The notes: generated by a model not told the origin, from the sequence alone. DNA of 64,000 nt from Cyanobacteria bacterium UBA7753 (GCA_002481545.1 DLEF01000056.1:16768-80767); one strand, 5' to 3'. Positions 27,482 to 38,642 are shown, numbered from the stretch's first letter. Translations and numbers: made by a program.

Positions 27482-27946
27482 ATGAATAAGATTAAAACAG
27501 CAAAAATTATAAATATGTACAATCCAAAGGATTTCAAAAATTATATGCCTCGTATAAAATATGAAGTGCCAAAAGATAATTTTGTAAGGAGCAAATTTAT
27601 GGATGAGAGCAAAATTTTAAAACAAAATAAAATGATTGATATATTGAGCAGACATGATTATAACAACGTTTCAGATTCTTTAATAAAAGAAAATTATTGG
27701 TCTGACAGTGCTAATTTTGTTGCTTTTAATAAAGAAAATAAAAAAATAAACAGTGCAAGTCTCGGACTATTTAATTCTAAAAATGATAATAGTGATATTA
27801 CAATTTTAAAAGTTGATGATTTTATCAAATTATATACAAAAGTCACCGCGAACCAAATGGACTTGCACCCTGATAAACAGATTGCTTATCGAAACAAATT
27901 TAAAGATTTGTTGACATATATAGCGAAGAACAGGTCGCGTGAATAA
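27482..27946 (+). CDS. Unknown 154-residue protein
   Basis: A basic, largely helical protein with no recognised motif, membrane segment or signal peptide. It starts 30 bases after the 499-residue gene and ends before a strong terminator, so the two probably share a transcript. No clear ribosome binding site is seen. A small partner (chaperone or immunity protein) of the upstream product is one possibility, with no direct support. Confidence 0.6.
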   Translation: MNKIKTAKIINMYNPKDFKNYMPRIKYEVPKDNFVRSKFMDESKILKQNKMIDILSRHDYNNVSDSLIKENYWSDSANFVAFNKENKKINSASLGLFNSKNDNSDITILKVDDFIKLYTKVTANQMDLHPDKQIAYRNKFKDLLTYIAKNRSRE

Positions 27947-27966
27947 AATTTTATTCATAATAATAT

Positions 27967-27995
27967 AAAATCCCTCTTGAAAAAGAGGGATTTTT
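27967..27995. terminator. Strong bidirectional terminator
   Basis: AAAATCCCTCTT, GAAA loop, AAGAGGGATTTTT: a 12-bp stem with A and T tails. It separates two convergent gene pairs. Confidence 0.9.
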
Positions 27996-28019
27996 ACTGC
28001 TGTGTTTTATGATATATCT

Positions 28020-28379
28020 TTATTCACTCATTGTGAGTAATGATTTTACGGATTGAGCGTTATCTCTGATGTCTTCTGTCTCATTTGTATCGACCGTGTC
28101 ATCAAGAACTTTAATAACTTCCGTTTTATCTTCAAGATTTAGAATTTCATTCACCGTACTCATTGCAACCACAGGATTCAAGTCATTTATTCCTTTCCCT
28201 TGGTTAGTGATTACAACCTTTAAAGCTTCGGGAACATTTTTTCTGACGAGTGCTTGCGCTGTTCTTTCTCTGACTTCGTTATCAGAGGAATTTGTTCCCA
28301 ATTCTTCCAATACGGAGATTGATTCCGTATCTTCATGGTGTTCTAAAGCGTCTATAATTTTTTCTATTTTCTTATTCAT
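28020..28379 (-). CDS. HEAT-like repeat protein, unknown
   Basis: 119 residues, acidic and fully helical. The segments S-V-L-E-E-L-G...V-R-E-R-T-A-Q-A-L and the two that follow look like degenerate HEAT or armadillo repeats. The ATG overlaps the upstream stop by one base, so it is coupled to the F-K-G-S protein gene. No catalytic motif is present; a binding role is likely. Confidence 0.6.
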   Translation of the reverse strand: MNKKIEKIIDALEHHEDTESISVLEELGTNSSDNEVRERTAQALVRKNVPEALKVVITNQGKGINDLNPVVAMSTVNEILNLEDKTEVIKVLDDTVDTNETEDIRDNAQSVKSLLTMSE

Positions 28380-28894
28380 TATGCAACTGCCTTTCCGGAT
28401 TCTTTAGCGACATTTGCATTTTCTGCAATCCATGTTGCTTTCAAATCCTGAACGGGAGCATCTTTTGTAATATGTCTCATGTTCAAAACTTTCGGAGTAT
28501 TAACATCAGCTACATTAGGTTTATGGTCAAACATTTGAGCAATTCTGCCTTGGAAATTTTTGCCCATTTCTCTGAATGTATTTCTTGCAACTCTTACTCT
28601 GTTGATACCGTTTGCAATACCTTCTCTGACTTTTTGTGCGAAAAGTGCAATCGGTTGTCCCATTCTTACCTTAAAATCGGTAACTGCCGATAGAACAGCT
28701 CCGGCTATCATTTTCATTTTGTTCGGTTTCGGTGCTTCAACAGGTTTTATAGCTTGGAATACGTCAGCGAACGGCAGAACACTTCCTTTGAAAGCGTTTC
28801 CGCTAAAGTTGTTATGTTCAAACGGATTTGTTGATGTTGTTTTTTTGCTACCGATTGATTTTATAGTTGTATTTATGATTGAATTGATTTTCAT
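28379..28894 (-). CDS. Unknown 171-residue protein with F-K-G leader
   Basis: A Ser/Asn-rich N-terminus contains F-S-G-N-A-F-K-G-S near residues 29-38. A basic helical region (60-130) follows, then a less ordered tail. The leader motif is shared with other accessory proteins here. GAAAGG lies upstream of the ATG. First gene of a two-gene unit with the HEAT-like protein. Confidence 0.65.
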   Translation of the reverse strand: MKINSIINTTIKSIGSKKTTSTNPFEHNNFSGNAFKGSVLPFADVFQAIKPVEAPKPNKMKMIAGAVLSAVTDFKVRMGQPIALFAQKVREGIANGINRVRVARNTFREMGKNFQGRIAQMFDHKPNVADVNTPKVLNMRHITKDAPVQDLKATWIAENANVAKESGKAVA

Positions 28895-29182
28895 TGAAAT
28901 ATCCTTTCTCTATCTCGGTACAGGTAAATCTACATTCTTACATTTATAGAATAACATCTCAACGTTAAATCAAATCATTTATTTGGATGAAACAACAACA
29001 ATAATAAAATTATTATCATAAATTAAATCATGCTGACAGCACAACATGTAAAGATTTGTAACAAATATAGAGGAAAAAGCATGATATAAGTAAAGTTTTA
29101 TAAAAAAAGGTCGTTTATACAAATATAGGCACTGTAGTGTGTCCAGTTTTGCATGTTTTTAGCGGAATAAGAAAGGCAATAA

Positions 29183-32100
29183 GTGTCAGAAGTCAAGACC
29201 GACAATAAAAACTCAATGATACAACAGCTTGTTACGAATTCAAATCTGACCGGACAAGCTCTTGAATCATACAAAGCCGAGCTGGAAAAGCTTAATGAAA
29301 GCCAACTGCAAGCAAAACTTTCCGAATCATTAAACGGAAACAAAGCATCAACAGACACTCAGGTTGAGGGGTTGGCGCTTGAGCACAACTCTGACGCCGT
29401 TGAAAAAGATAAAAAAGACGATGACAAAGATGCCACCACTTCCACTGACGCGGACGGAAATGAAATTGCCGAGACAAAAGAAAACGGACAAACAATAAAG
29501 AAGGTAATAACTTCAAAAGACAAAAAAACAGTAACTACAATAGAATATAAAGACGGCAAACCGACAAAAAAAACCGTAAAGAAAGACGGGAACACGGTTG
29601 AAAGCACTACATTCGAATATACCGAAAAGGACGGTTCGGAACAGGTAAAAATAACTGCAACGGGTGCCGACAAATCAAAAACCGTCACAACAGCATCAGG
29701 AGTGGATGAAAGCGGGAATGTTCCTGACGGCAAATATATTGCGCAGACAAAAACCAATATGGCAGGGGCAACCACAACAATGACCGTAGAGAACGGGCAT
29801 ATAAAAGAAAATATTGCGCCTGCTGATACTGAGGCTCAAACTCAAAATGATGTGACCGAAAAGACCGTCGGGAACAAAGTTATACAATATAAAGACGGAG
29901 TTATCAGCAAATCTGTCGAAACAGGCAGTGACGGAATGATAGCGCGTGAATATAAAAAATACAACATTGGCGGAGTTGAATATACAGGTATACAGACGGC
30001 AAGACTCGTTAACGGACGAACCGAAAATAATGTTGTATTGGTAAAAAATATTGACGAAGACGGAAATTATTCCGATAACGATATTGTAAGTAATACCCTT
30101 TACAACTGGAACAATAAGGTATCAAAAGTAATATATTATACAAACGGAAAAGTCAGCAGCACGAAAACATACGGTGCTGATGAAAAACCGACAAGCCAAA
30201 GCACATATGAATATATTCCTACAGGAGTCGTAAGGACTACAACCGACGAAAACGGGACTGTCAGAGTAATTGCCGACAGTGTAGACAACTCCGGGAACCT
30301 TAACGGAATAAAAGAACAAATAACCCGCCACACCGCCGGCGACGGGATTGTCGTATTAGCTAAGGATAATAACAAAGAAACTGTTTTAACTTTGAAAAAA
30401 GTTAATGAAGATTTTACTTATAATAATACCGATATAACAAACAAAAAAGAAATCACTGCATTCCAAGATTATACTGATGATGATGTTCCCGAAAAGGAAA
30501 AGACAAATAATGCATTACAAAAAGTGATAAACTATATGTCAACGAGCAACCATGTCGGGAAATTGACTTATGACAAATCCGCTATCAGAAATATGTTCTC
30601 ATCATTAGGCAAAGAAGGCAGTGACTATGTTCGAGACGACAAGAACAGCACTTCCGATTATACGAGATATATTCGCAAAGGTGATGATGAGGGCGAAATC
30701 TATGTAAGAAACAGCCGAGAAATAAAATACGGAATGACATCGGTAAATGATAACTCTTCCGAATATTTGTATACAATGAATACCGGAAACGGAATCAGAA
30801 AATTATACAACTTTAAAGCCAACGGAACGTTCAACGGAGTTGAAACAATAAATGACAACAAAAACAGCCACAAATCAGTCATTTCATATGATGATGGCTC
30901 CTCCGACGTTATGGAATATGAAAACGGACATGAGAAGAAGAAACTCCATTACAATACAAAAGGTCAATTTGAATATTCCAGAGAAATGAATTGGAAAGAC
31001 GGTAACACTCTGGATTCCACTATATACACATATTCCGAGTATGCCTCCGATCCGAAACTCAGAAACACGCAAGTAGTTGATACTCCTAAAGGTGACAGTT
31101 ATGTTTATAATCTTGACGGAACATTGAAAAAAAGAGTAATGAGAGATTCTGTTCCGATTTTGAATAAAAATAACGAAGTTGTCGGATATGCTCCGATATC
31201 AGAAATGGATATTGATGCAAACGGAAGAGTAACAAACATCCCTCATGCTTCAATTAAATATTTAAACAACGGAACATTAAATGCGGGTGAACATATCGAT
31301 TATTCTCAAATAGATAATGACTTGAGAGATACTGCATTGAGTCAGCTTGAGCAAGGTTATCAGGCAGCCATTGATGTTTTGGAAAGCAGAAAAGAAGGTG
31401 ACAGCGTCTTAAATACTTCATACTGGCTGAATGAGGCAGCGGAACTGTTTGACGGCGGAACCGACGGATATATAAAACACTTGAAACAGAAAAAAGCGGA
31501 AATTGAACAAATGAAATCAAGGTTTGTTCACGGTGTACAACATGGCTCCGACGGCGATATTACGGACACCTCCGCACAAGCTTTAAGAAAAAGCCACGGG
31601 CAGGATTCTTCGGCTTTTGCTGCCGAATATAAAAAACTCACGGGTAAAGATTGGAACAACGAAGAAAGACAAAAATATCTTAAATTCAATCTTGATACTC
31701 AAAAGATGCAGCTTGATTTACAACGTGTTTATGACGAATACAAAAAGAACGGCAAATTATCGACCTCTGCCCAAGCCACTTTTAATATTCTGACAGACGG
31801 GCAGTATATGCAGGGCGATTCTAAAAAGTTGCTGAAACAATTTATAAAAGAAGTTGACGGCACCAAACAAAAAAACGGTTCCGTAAACCCTATGGCAAGC
31901 GGAGTCGGATCATTTGCGTACGGGAAATTACTCGAAAAGAACAAAAGCAACCTCGGCAATGCTCAATCGGATATGAACAATGCAACCAATAATGATAAGA
32001 ACCTGCGAGATACAGGTAATGTTCTCGATGTTTTGGGTTGCGTATTGGAATTCGGGCTTGTTGCAAAAGGTATCCAATATGCAGGCAAAGGCATAAAAGC

Positions 32101-35100
32101 GGTTTCTACGCTGGCTAATGTCGGAAAGGTTGCGAAATACACGGCAAGAGCGGGTGAATTTTTATCAAGCGAACTCAGAAGTGCGAGAGTCATAAACAGT
32201 GCACTGCATGCGGGCAAAGATGCGCTGAATATGGCAGCTACAATGGGTACTTTTGATGCGGCATCAGTGCTCGGCAATCAGGTTGTAACAGGTAAATATG
32301 ACCTTGGAGAAGTTAAGGAAAAAGGATTACACGGAGCCGTTACGGGTGCAATCGGCGGAGCCGTAATGCATTATATTTCTCCTCAAATTATGAAAATGTA
32401 CAAGCCTGAAAGTACCGAATTTGAAGATGCAGTTGCTAATTTGGCAGAAAAAGCTCAAAAAGCAGGCAAAACGTTAACCGCCTCGGATATAGCGAAGGTA
32501 ACAAGCAGAGTACAAATGCCAAAACCTACAAGTATCAGAGGTATCGGAACAATACTTGCCGACTTGGGCGCTAATGCGGGAGTATTCACAGGTGCCTCCG
32601 CTACTGTTTCCGCTTTTGATGATTCGGAAATCAGAAAAATGTTGAAAGATTCGGGCGCATATACCGATGCAGAAATCAAAGGTATGTCAAAGAAAGATTT
32701 GATGAGAGAATCTTTAAAGATGCAGGGTGTTGATACAGACAACATGTCCGACTTTGATTTGACGACAAAATATTTTGCCAATGAGTATGAAAACCAATTC
32801 AAAGGCTTGGGGCAAATGAAGATTGCCGAATATGTCATGGCGGGAATAACCAAACATTTGCAGGGCGGAGCGCTCACACTCGGCAAAAGAGCAAGCAATC
32901 TTGAATATGAATATAAAGAAGGCAACTGGTATAAAAAAGGCGACAAATCAAAAACACCTGTTCCGACGGAATATATGTCCGCGGAAGTAAAACAGGCAAT
33001 GGCATATGATGCACTGGAAGCCAGATTAAATAACAGATTCAATAAATATTCAAAATCTCCGATGAACGGTCGTGAATTTATGGGGATGATATACGGTCAG
33101 CAACTGCCTGAAGGAATGGAAACCAAGGTCGCGGAAGGGCTCACCATAAACATTAAAGACGGCAAATATGAGATTACGGACGCCAACGGAAAAACCCAAA
33201 CCGTAGATAATATTGAAGGCATAATTGAAGCTTATCAAAACGGTTTAGCGGAAGCTTACAAAGACGATATCAGTCAAAAGATATGGGATAATTTTGAGCA
33301 AAATAACAGTGCTCTGGATAAGATAAGCCAGGACGCAAAACCGAGAACAGTTCATATTAAGACTGATGAAAAATATAGCGAACTCAAATCCGATTTGACT
33401 CAAAAGCTTCAATCTGCAACGACGGGAGCTGATTTAACGGCTCTGCAAGCGCAGGTTGATGTAATCCAAAACCGTGATATGCGCCGTGAATTTTCACATA
33501 TGGTTGATGCGAGAAGAGCGGAGATTAATCCTCAGTTTGATATAACGGATTTGGCATCGGTACAAAAAGCTGAACCGCAAAAGCTGTTTGCGCCGAAAAC
33601 TGCTACAAATATAGCTAATCAGGGGATATCGTTCAAACAGGCACCGAACCAACCTGATTACACCGCAACAAGAATTGAATGGGGCAAGACGGTTGAAGAA
33701 ACCATTGCATTGAACAAGAAAAACGGTATTAACCTTGAGCTTGTCAAAGATAATGACGGCAGTTATTATTTGGGTATCAAAGATGTATGGTCTGACGGAT
33801 ACCACAGAGTAGACAGAAACGCTGTTGTAATGCACTACGGGGATTACAACCCGTCAGAGACTTCCGTAAATGCCGAATGGGCAAAGGTACACTCTGACGC
33901 TGACGGGAAAATCCAAGATTGTGCTGTTGTTGCCAATGACGAAGGTGCAAGGATTTTGGAGAACTCTTATGTTACCGCGGACGGGCAAAAAATCGATTTT
34001 GCGACAATGAAACCGGGGACGGCGGTACATAAAGACCCTAATGCGGTTGTTAATGCCGTAGCTTATGACAAACCTCAAACCGTACACACTCTTGAAGGTG
34101 ATATAACGACCGATGTTACAATGGGTGATGTTGACGGCAACGCGTATAACAACTTCAAACAACTCAAAAAACAGATTACAAAAGGACAACTCGTCGCAAA
34201 CGATGCAGATCCTAATTCCGCGAAGTTCATCCAACTTGTAAAAGATGGCAAAGATGCGGAGGCTCTGGCTCTGTTGAGACAGGCAACAGCTAAAAGTGCA
34301 CAAGGAACAGCAAAACGGAGAGATGTAAAACCTGAAATAAAATTAGGCGCTGTTGCAACATCTTCTGATTTAATGGCATCAGATGTGACGACACCGACAG
34401 AAGGACGAAGCAAAGTTTCCGCAGAAACACTCGGCACGGTTGGGAAAGACGGACAGAGAATATTTTCTAAAGATGATTACAATAAATTAAAATCAGAAGA
34501 CAAAAATGTCAGACAAATGCCTGACGGAACGGTTATAACAATTGATGCCAAGGGCAGAACAATAGAGCTCGGCAAAGTTGCTAAAGCTAACCCGACAGCA
34601 ACGGCACAAACAAGCGCGACTGAAACGCATACCGACAACGGGCCTATAAAACCGAGCAAAAAAGATCCGTTCGGAATACACGGAGTCATAAGCGACGAAT
34701 ATTTGAACCAAACAAAAGGAACTTTGTTAGTTAAAAAAGGTGACGACTACGTTTTGAGTCCTGAAGCCGACAAGATTGTATTTGATGCTGCAAAACAAAT
34801 AGAAAAAGTTGCGCAACAGGCTGAACCGAGTATTGTAGACTATATGATTAACGGCGGATTTGCAACAAAAGAAACGCTTTCACACAGATGTAAAAGCGCG
34901 CAAAGTTTGCACGATAAAATCCAAAACGCCCTGATTGATGACAAAAGCGGTACATTAACTTTAGAAAAAGCAATCAACAAGGTCAAAGACAGCGTCGGAG
35001 TCAGAACGGTCAACCCAATCTCGGATATCGCAAACGATCCGAGAGTACAAAAATTTGTAAAAGCGGGCGATATGAAGAGTGCCCGCATGATGGCGGTTGA

Positions 35101-38100
35101 GATAGAAAGCGATTATGTACTCCAAGCACTCAGACATTATGTTGACTTAAAAGCCGAAGGCAAAACCGATATGGAACTAACTCGTATATCAAACTATATC
35201 GGGGAAGACGGCATTCCGTACTTTACGGAAAATCAACTGCATCAATTGAAGGTTTATGCGGATAAAAAAGGTGTCAACATGCCTGTTGTTGAACGTGTAG
35301 CACGACCTTCGGAACAAAAAGATGCACAAACAGGCACATATAATGACGGTTCTACGACAAAAGTAAGAGAATCAGGTTATACAGCACTGCAGATGAACTT
35401 CCGCACAAAAGACGGTTTGACATACGAGTGGCAATACCGTGGAGAAGCTCTGAACAAATTTGCCGAAGGCGAACACGTCCCGTACGACTTGAGAACAAAC
35501 AAAGATATTATCGGAGTACATACGGAACTTACGCGTTTGTATGAGCCGATGAAAGAACTTCTGACCAATAAAGAAAAAATGTCGGATGAACAGTATACGG
35601 AATATAACCACTACCTGACAGCACATTATGACTATTTGAGAATGCATGAGCTGGGGTTCAACGACGGCAAAAATCCGCCTAACCTGCCGAAAGGTTTTGA
35701 TGCAAGATTAAGAGCGGAAAACCTTGAATTGTTGCATCAAACAGCGGAAGACATCAAAAAAGACCCTGAACATGAAGAAAAATACAGAAAAGAATACGAA
35801 GCCAACCTTGTCCAAAATACTGCGGATAACGTAACTACGGAATCATATACAAAAGCTGCGGAAGCGCGCAGAGCAAACAGAACCGTTGACCAATATGAGG
35901 CAAAAGCTCGACTTGATATGAACGAAAACGAAAATGACGTAAACGATATCATTGAGCATTGCAAATCTAACGACGGTCAAATCAGAGATAATCTTGTCTC
36001 CGTGGCTTCATCTCTCGGATATATGGGTGTAAAACCGAAAGACGTTATGAAACTCCTTGATATAATGAAGAACGAAAACATCGACTCCGTATCAAAGGAA
36101 ATCAAAGACTTAAAAGCAAAAAATAACAACGCCGATATTGATACCGTTGTGAATGATTATATCAACTCTGACAGAGTAAAAGAAAACTCTTTTGAATATG
36201 GTGCGGATGCGGATTTAACGGACGCAGATGCTACAACAGCAAGTGAAGCGAATACAACTCCTGCAAAGGCGGCTCCGACAACCGATCCTAATGCCATTCT
36301 ACGGCACCAAATTGCCAATGCAAAGAACGAGAATGATTTGCAACGTGCAACAAAACAAATACAAACAATGCCTGATTCATATGACAAGAAAAAATTGGCA
36401 TACCAATTACAAAGAAAGTCATTAAAGCTACAGATAGAAACAACCAAATATAAAAGTTTGAAGACGGTTTTGAAAGAAATTGATGATGCAAGAGATTTAG
36501 AATCACTTAATAACATAAAACCTTCCGTATCTTCAAGTTCAATCTATGCTCTTATCAATGCCAAAAAAGCCGCATATCAGGCTGCACCGAATCAGGATAC
36601 CGATGCGGCAAAGGCAATGCGTAATATTACAAGAACCGTCAAAGGGAAAACCGTAACATTCACACCGATACAAATAGCAGAAATGCAAAAAACAAATGTC
36701 GATATTGCCAAATTACAAAGATTGGCAGAAGAGACAATGGTAAATCAAGACGGACAGATAGTCCCAAGGTACGGTATAGACGGGATATATCGTATAGCTG
36801 CGGTTGATGATGCAGTTATAAACAAATTTAAAGATATACGAATAAAAGTAAACGGTAAAACAACAAGACTAAGCGGCACAGCAATCGCAACTCTGAGTAA
36901 ATGCAAAGATTTTGATGCGGCAATCGAAATGCTTGATATCAAATATAAAGCATATAAACAAAACACAAAAACTATTCAAGAAACAGGTATCGGAACCGGT
37001 AATATAGTAAACTTTGTCAACAAAGGCTATAGCCCTGAAACAATCCAAAGATTATACAATATCAAATGGAACGACGGGACAAGCATACTTAATTCTGAAG
37101 AGATTGCCAAATTGTTAGAGCACGGCGTTGATGTAAACACTGCCGAAAAACTTCTTAATTTCCGTGGCACAACAGAAAAAGGAGACGAAACTTGTTATGG
37201 AGTTGACCAAGTCATAACAATGTCTAAAAGAGATATGTCCCTTATTGATAAGTTAGCTTCTCGCACATATAGAGATAAAGACGGTACAGTCAAAAAAAGA
37301 TTTAACAACAACGAGATTTATTCATTATCGGCATTTAATATCCCTGACCTTAACAAATTTATGGAGAAATATGATTATTACTCCGAATTGACGGATAAAA
37401 ACGGCAACAGAATATTTAACGGCAGAAACGGAAGAATGGATGAAGCATCCGTTCTGGGTTATATGGCATCTTTGCCTGATGCATCAAAAGAAGCAACCGC
37501 TGTAAGACAACTGACCTCTCTGGTTCAAGACGGTCAGGTATCGGCACACACTCTGAAATACCTGCCTCAGGAAGGACACATAAACCCTCTGATTACACAG
37601 GATGTCAGAACTTTCTATGATGCATATTTGAACCATATTCCGCTCAATGATGTATTGGTTCCGACACGTGAATCTTTGGGTGATACAGCCGATTTAGCAA
37701 CAGGCGATGTATTTGAAGTCAAAGGGGATAAAAATATCTATATCAAAAATCAAGACGGAACAACGACGCAACTTCAAATGGATAAAGCAACTTATTGCAA
37801 ACTGTTCCCGCCAATAGAACGTTATGCATCTACGCAAAATGGCATAGGCAACTGTTGGCAAATAACGGGCTTTAACGGGCTGATGCGTGAACCTACAGAG
37901 AGACGAACCGTTTTGGAAACAATAAAACAAGACGGTAATGATATCGTTATTCATTTTCCTAACGGAAAACTCGACGAAATAAGATTTAAAGACGGGAAAC
38001 TCCCTGATGGCTTAAATCCAAAATTCTATTCCGAAGGCGCATTAGGCATTAATATGCTTGAGTATGCTCAAGGGTGCGACATGCAAAAAGATGTAATTGA

Positions 38101-38641
38101 TAATAAGTATAATAACTTACAGGCAAAACTTAAAACGGCTACTACCGAAAGAGAAAGAAATCTTATAATTGATCAATTAGCACAACTTTCAACAGAAGAT
38201 TTCTCTAAAATTATACTCGGGGGAAAAGTGTATTTCCAAAAATCTAAAAACCATAGCGGGTTTGACTTCGCATCCACAAGTTTTAGAAATTTGGGAAGTA
38301 CAACTTGGGTATGGTCATTGTTAGGGTATAAAAATATAACTGAATTAAGCACTATAAAACAAGAAAATGAGACAAGAACATTTTTGACAAATCCTGAAAA
38401 CTTCAAAACTAAAATTGTTTCCATAGGCACACGCGGTAGAGGAGAAATAGAAGTAAATCAGAAAAAGGGAATTAATTCAGGTCATGCTTATTGGATTAGA
38501 CCAAACATAGATGCATCAGGGAAAATAAAAGATTATGAACTTTTGAACCCATGGGGTATAGCAGAAACAACCCTAACATTAGATGAAGTTATAAAATATG
38601 GCAGATCTTTGGCAATGGCAGACAAAAAAGTAAGGAAATAA
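29183..38641 (+). CDS. Giant 3152-residue protein: beta-repeats, RelA/SpoT-like domain, calpain-like protease
   Basis: Starts at GTG with AAGAAAGG 6 bases upstream. Residues 1-75 are helical. About 80-680 is a beta-rich stretch of D-G-N/Y-x-x-G-K repeats like those of RHS/YD-type toxins. About 945-1066 and 1116-1147 are Gly/Ala-rich hydrophobic segments that could insert in membranes. Residues 1895-2095 carry a RelA/SpoT synthetase signature: R1902-x-K1904, D1936 in K-D-S-V-G-V-R, Y2066 in S-G-Y-T-A, and E2082-W-Q. The C-terminus is calpain-like: C2891 in G-I-G-N-C-W, H3101 in S-G-H-A-Y-W, N3122 in L-L-N-P-W-G. No signal peptide is seen. Probable large effector or toxin, with a protease that may act on itself or a target (inference). 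A 95-residue gene follows at once. TGTAACA at 29057-29063 lies upstream. Confidence 0.85.
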   Translation: MSEVKTDNKNSMIQQLVTNSNLTGQALESYKAELEKLNESQLQAKLSESLNGNKASTDTQVEGLALEHNSDAVEKDKKDDDKDATTSTDADGNEIAETKENGQTIKKVITSKDKKTVTTIEYKDGKPTKKTVKKDGNTVESTTFEYTEKDGSEQVKITATGADKSKTVTTASGVDESGNVPDGKYIAQTKTNMAGATTTMTVENGHIKENIAPADTEAQTQNDVTEKTVGNKVIQYKDGVISKSVETGSDGMIAREYKKYNIGGVEYTGIQTARLVNGRTENNVVLVKNIDEDGNYSDNDIVSNTLYNWNNKVSKVIYYTNGKVSSTKTYGADEKPTSQSTYEYIPTGVVRTTTDENGTVRVIADSVDNSGNLNGIKEQITRHTAGDGIVVLAKDNNKETVLTLKKVNEDFTYNNTDITNKKEITAFQDYTDDDVPEKEKTNNALQKVINYMSTSNHVGKLTYDKSAIRNMFSSLGKEGSDYVRDDKNSTSDYTRYIRKGDDEGEIYVRNSREIKYGMTSVNDNSSEYLYTMNTGNGIRKLYNFKANGTFNGVETINDNKNSHKSVISYDDGSSDVMEYENGHEKKKLHYNTKGQFEYSREMNWKDGNTLDSTIYTYSEYASDPKLRNTQVVDTPKGDSYVYNLDGTLKKRVMRDSVPILNKNNEVVGYAPISEMDIDANGRVTNIPHASIKYLNNGTLNAGEHIDYSQIDNDLRDTALSQLEQGYQAAIDVLESRKEGDSVLNTSYWLNEAAELFDGGTDGYIKHLKQKKAEIEQMKSRFVHGVQHGSDGDITDTSAQALRKSHGQDSSAFAAEYKKLTGKDWNNEERQKYLKFNLDTQKMQLDLQRVYDEYKKNGKLSTSAQATFNILTDGQYMQGDSKKLLKQFIKEVDGTKQKNGSVNPMASGVGSFAYGKLLEKNKSNLGNAQSDMNNATNNDKNLRDTGNVLDVLGCVLEFGLVAKGIQYAGKGIKAVSTLANVGKVAKYTARAGEFLSSELRSARVINSALHAGKDALNMAATMGTFDAASVLGNQVVTGKYDLGEVKEKGLHGAVTGAIGGAVMHYISPQIMKMYKPESTEFEDAVANLAEKAQKAGKTLTASDIAKVTSRVQMPKPTSIRGIGTILADLGANAGVFTGASATVSAFDDSEIRKMLKDSGAYTDAEIKGMSKKDLMRESLKMQGVDTDNMSDFDLTTKYFANEYENQFKGLGQMKIAEYVMAGITKHLQGGALTLGKRASNLEYEYKEGNWYKKGDKSKTPVPTEYMSAEVKQAMAYDALEARLNNRFNKYSKSPMNGREFMGMIYGQQLPEGMETKVAEGLTINIKDGKYEITDANGKTQTVDNIEGIIEAYQNGLAEAYKDDISQKIWDNFEQNNSALDKISQDAKPRTVHIKTDEKYSELKSDLTQKLQSATTGADLTALQAQVDVIQNRDMRREFSHMVDARRAEINPQFDITDLASVQKAEPQKLFAPKTATNIANQGISFKQAPNQPDYTATRIEWGKTVEETIALNKKNGINLELVKDNDGSYYLGIKDVWSDGYHRVDRNAVVMHYGDYNPSETSVNAEWAKVHSDADGKIQDCAVVANDEGARILENSYVTADGQKIDFATMKPGTAVHKDPNAVVNAVAYDKPQTVHTLEGDITTDVTMGDVDGNAYNNFKQLKKQITKGQLVANDADPNSAKFIQLVKDGKDAEALALLRQATAKSAQGTAKRRDVKPEIKLGAVATSSDLMASDVTTPTEGRSKVSAETLGTVGKDGQRIFSKDDYNKLKSEDKNVRQMPDGTVITIDAKGRTIELGKVAKANPTATAQTSATETHTDNGPIKPSKKDPFGIHGVISDEYLNQTKGTLLVKKGDDYVLSPEADKIVFDAAKQIEKVAQQAEPSIVDYMINGGFATKETLSHRCKSAQSLHDKIQNALIDDKSGTLTLEKAINKVKDSVGVRTVNPISDIANDPRVQKFVKAGDMKSARMMAVEIESDYVLQALRHYVDLKAEGKTDMELTRISNYIGEDGIPYFTENQLHQLKVYADKKGVNMPVVERVARPSEQKDAQTGTYNDGSTTKVRESGYTALQMNFRTKDGLTYEWQYRGEALNKFAEGEHVPYDLRTNKDIIGVHTELTRLYEPMKELLTNKEKMSDEQYTEYNHYLTAHYDYLRMHELGFNDGKNPPNLPKGFDARLRAENLELLHQTAEDIKKDPEHEEKYRKEYEANLVQNTADNVTTESYTKAAEARRANRTVDQYEAKARLDMNENENDVNDIIEHCKSNDGQIRDNLVSVASSLGYMGVKPKDVMKLLDIMKNENIDSVSKEIKDLKAKNNNADIDTVVNDYINSDRVKENSFEYGADADLTDADATTASEANTTPAKAAPTTDPNAILRHQIANAKNENDLQRATKQIQTMPDSYDKKKLAYQLQRKSLKLQIETTKYKSLKTVLKEIDDARDLESLNNIKPSVSSSSIYALINAKKAAYQAAPNQDTDAAKAMRNITRTVKGKTVTFTPIQIAEMQKTNVDIAKLQRLAEETMVNQDGQIVPRYGIDGIYRIAAVDDAVINKFKDIRIKVNGKTTRLSGTAIATLSKCKDFDAAIEMLDIKYKAYKQNTKTIQETGIGTGNIVNFVNKGYSPETIQRLYNIKWNDGTSILNSEEIAKLLEHGVDVNTAEKLLNFRGTTEKGDETCYGVDQVITMSKRDMSLIDKLASRTYRDKDGTVKKRFNNNEIYSLSAFNIPDLNKFMEKYDYYSELTDKNGNRIFNGRNGRMDEASVLGYMASLPDASKEATAVRQLTSLVQDGQVSAHTLKYLPQEGHINPLITQDVRTFYDAYLNHIPLNDVLVPTRESLGDTADLATGDVFEVKGDKNIYIKNQDGTTTQLQMDKATYCKLFPPIERYASTQNGIGNCWQITGFNGLMREPTERRTVLETIKQDGNDIVIHFPNGKLDEIRFKDGKLPDGLNPKFYSEGALGINMLEYAQGCDMQKDVIDNKYNNLQAKLKTATTERERNLIIDQLAQLSTEDFSKIILGGKVYFQKSKNHSGFDFASTSFRNLGSTTWVWSLLGYKNITELSTIKQENETRTFLTNPENFKTKIVSIGTRGRGEIEVNQKKGINSGHAYWIRPNIDASGKIKDYELLNPWGIAETTLTLDEVIKYGRSLAMADKKVRK

Positions 38642-38642
38642 A

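Noticed and set aside
29183..29890. Minus-strand ORFs of 74-138 codons over the start of the giant gene
   Set aside because: Shadows of the Lys/Thr/Asp-rich plus-strand frame; the plus frame is open for 3152 codons and ends in a recognisable protease.
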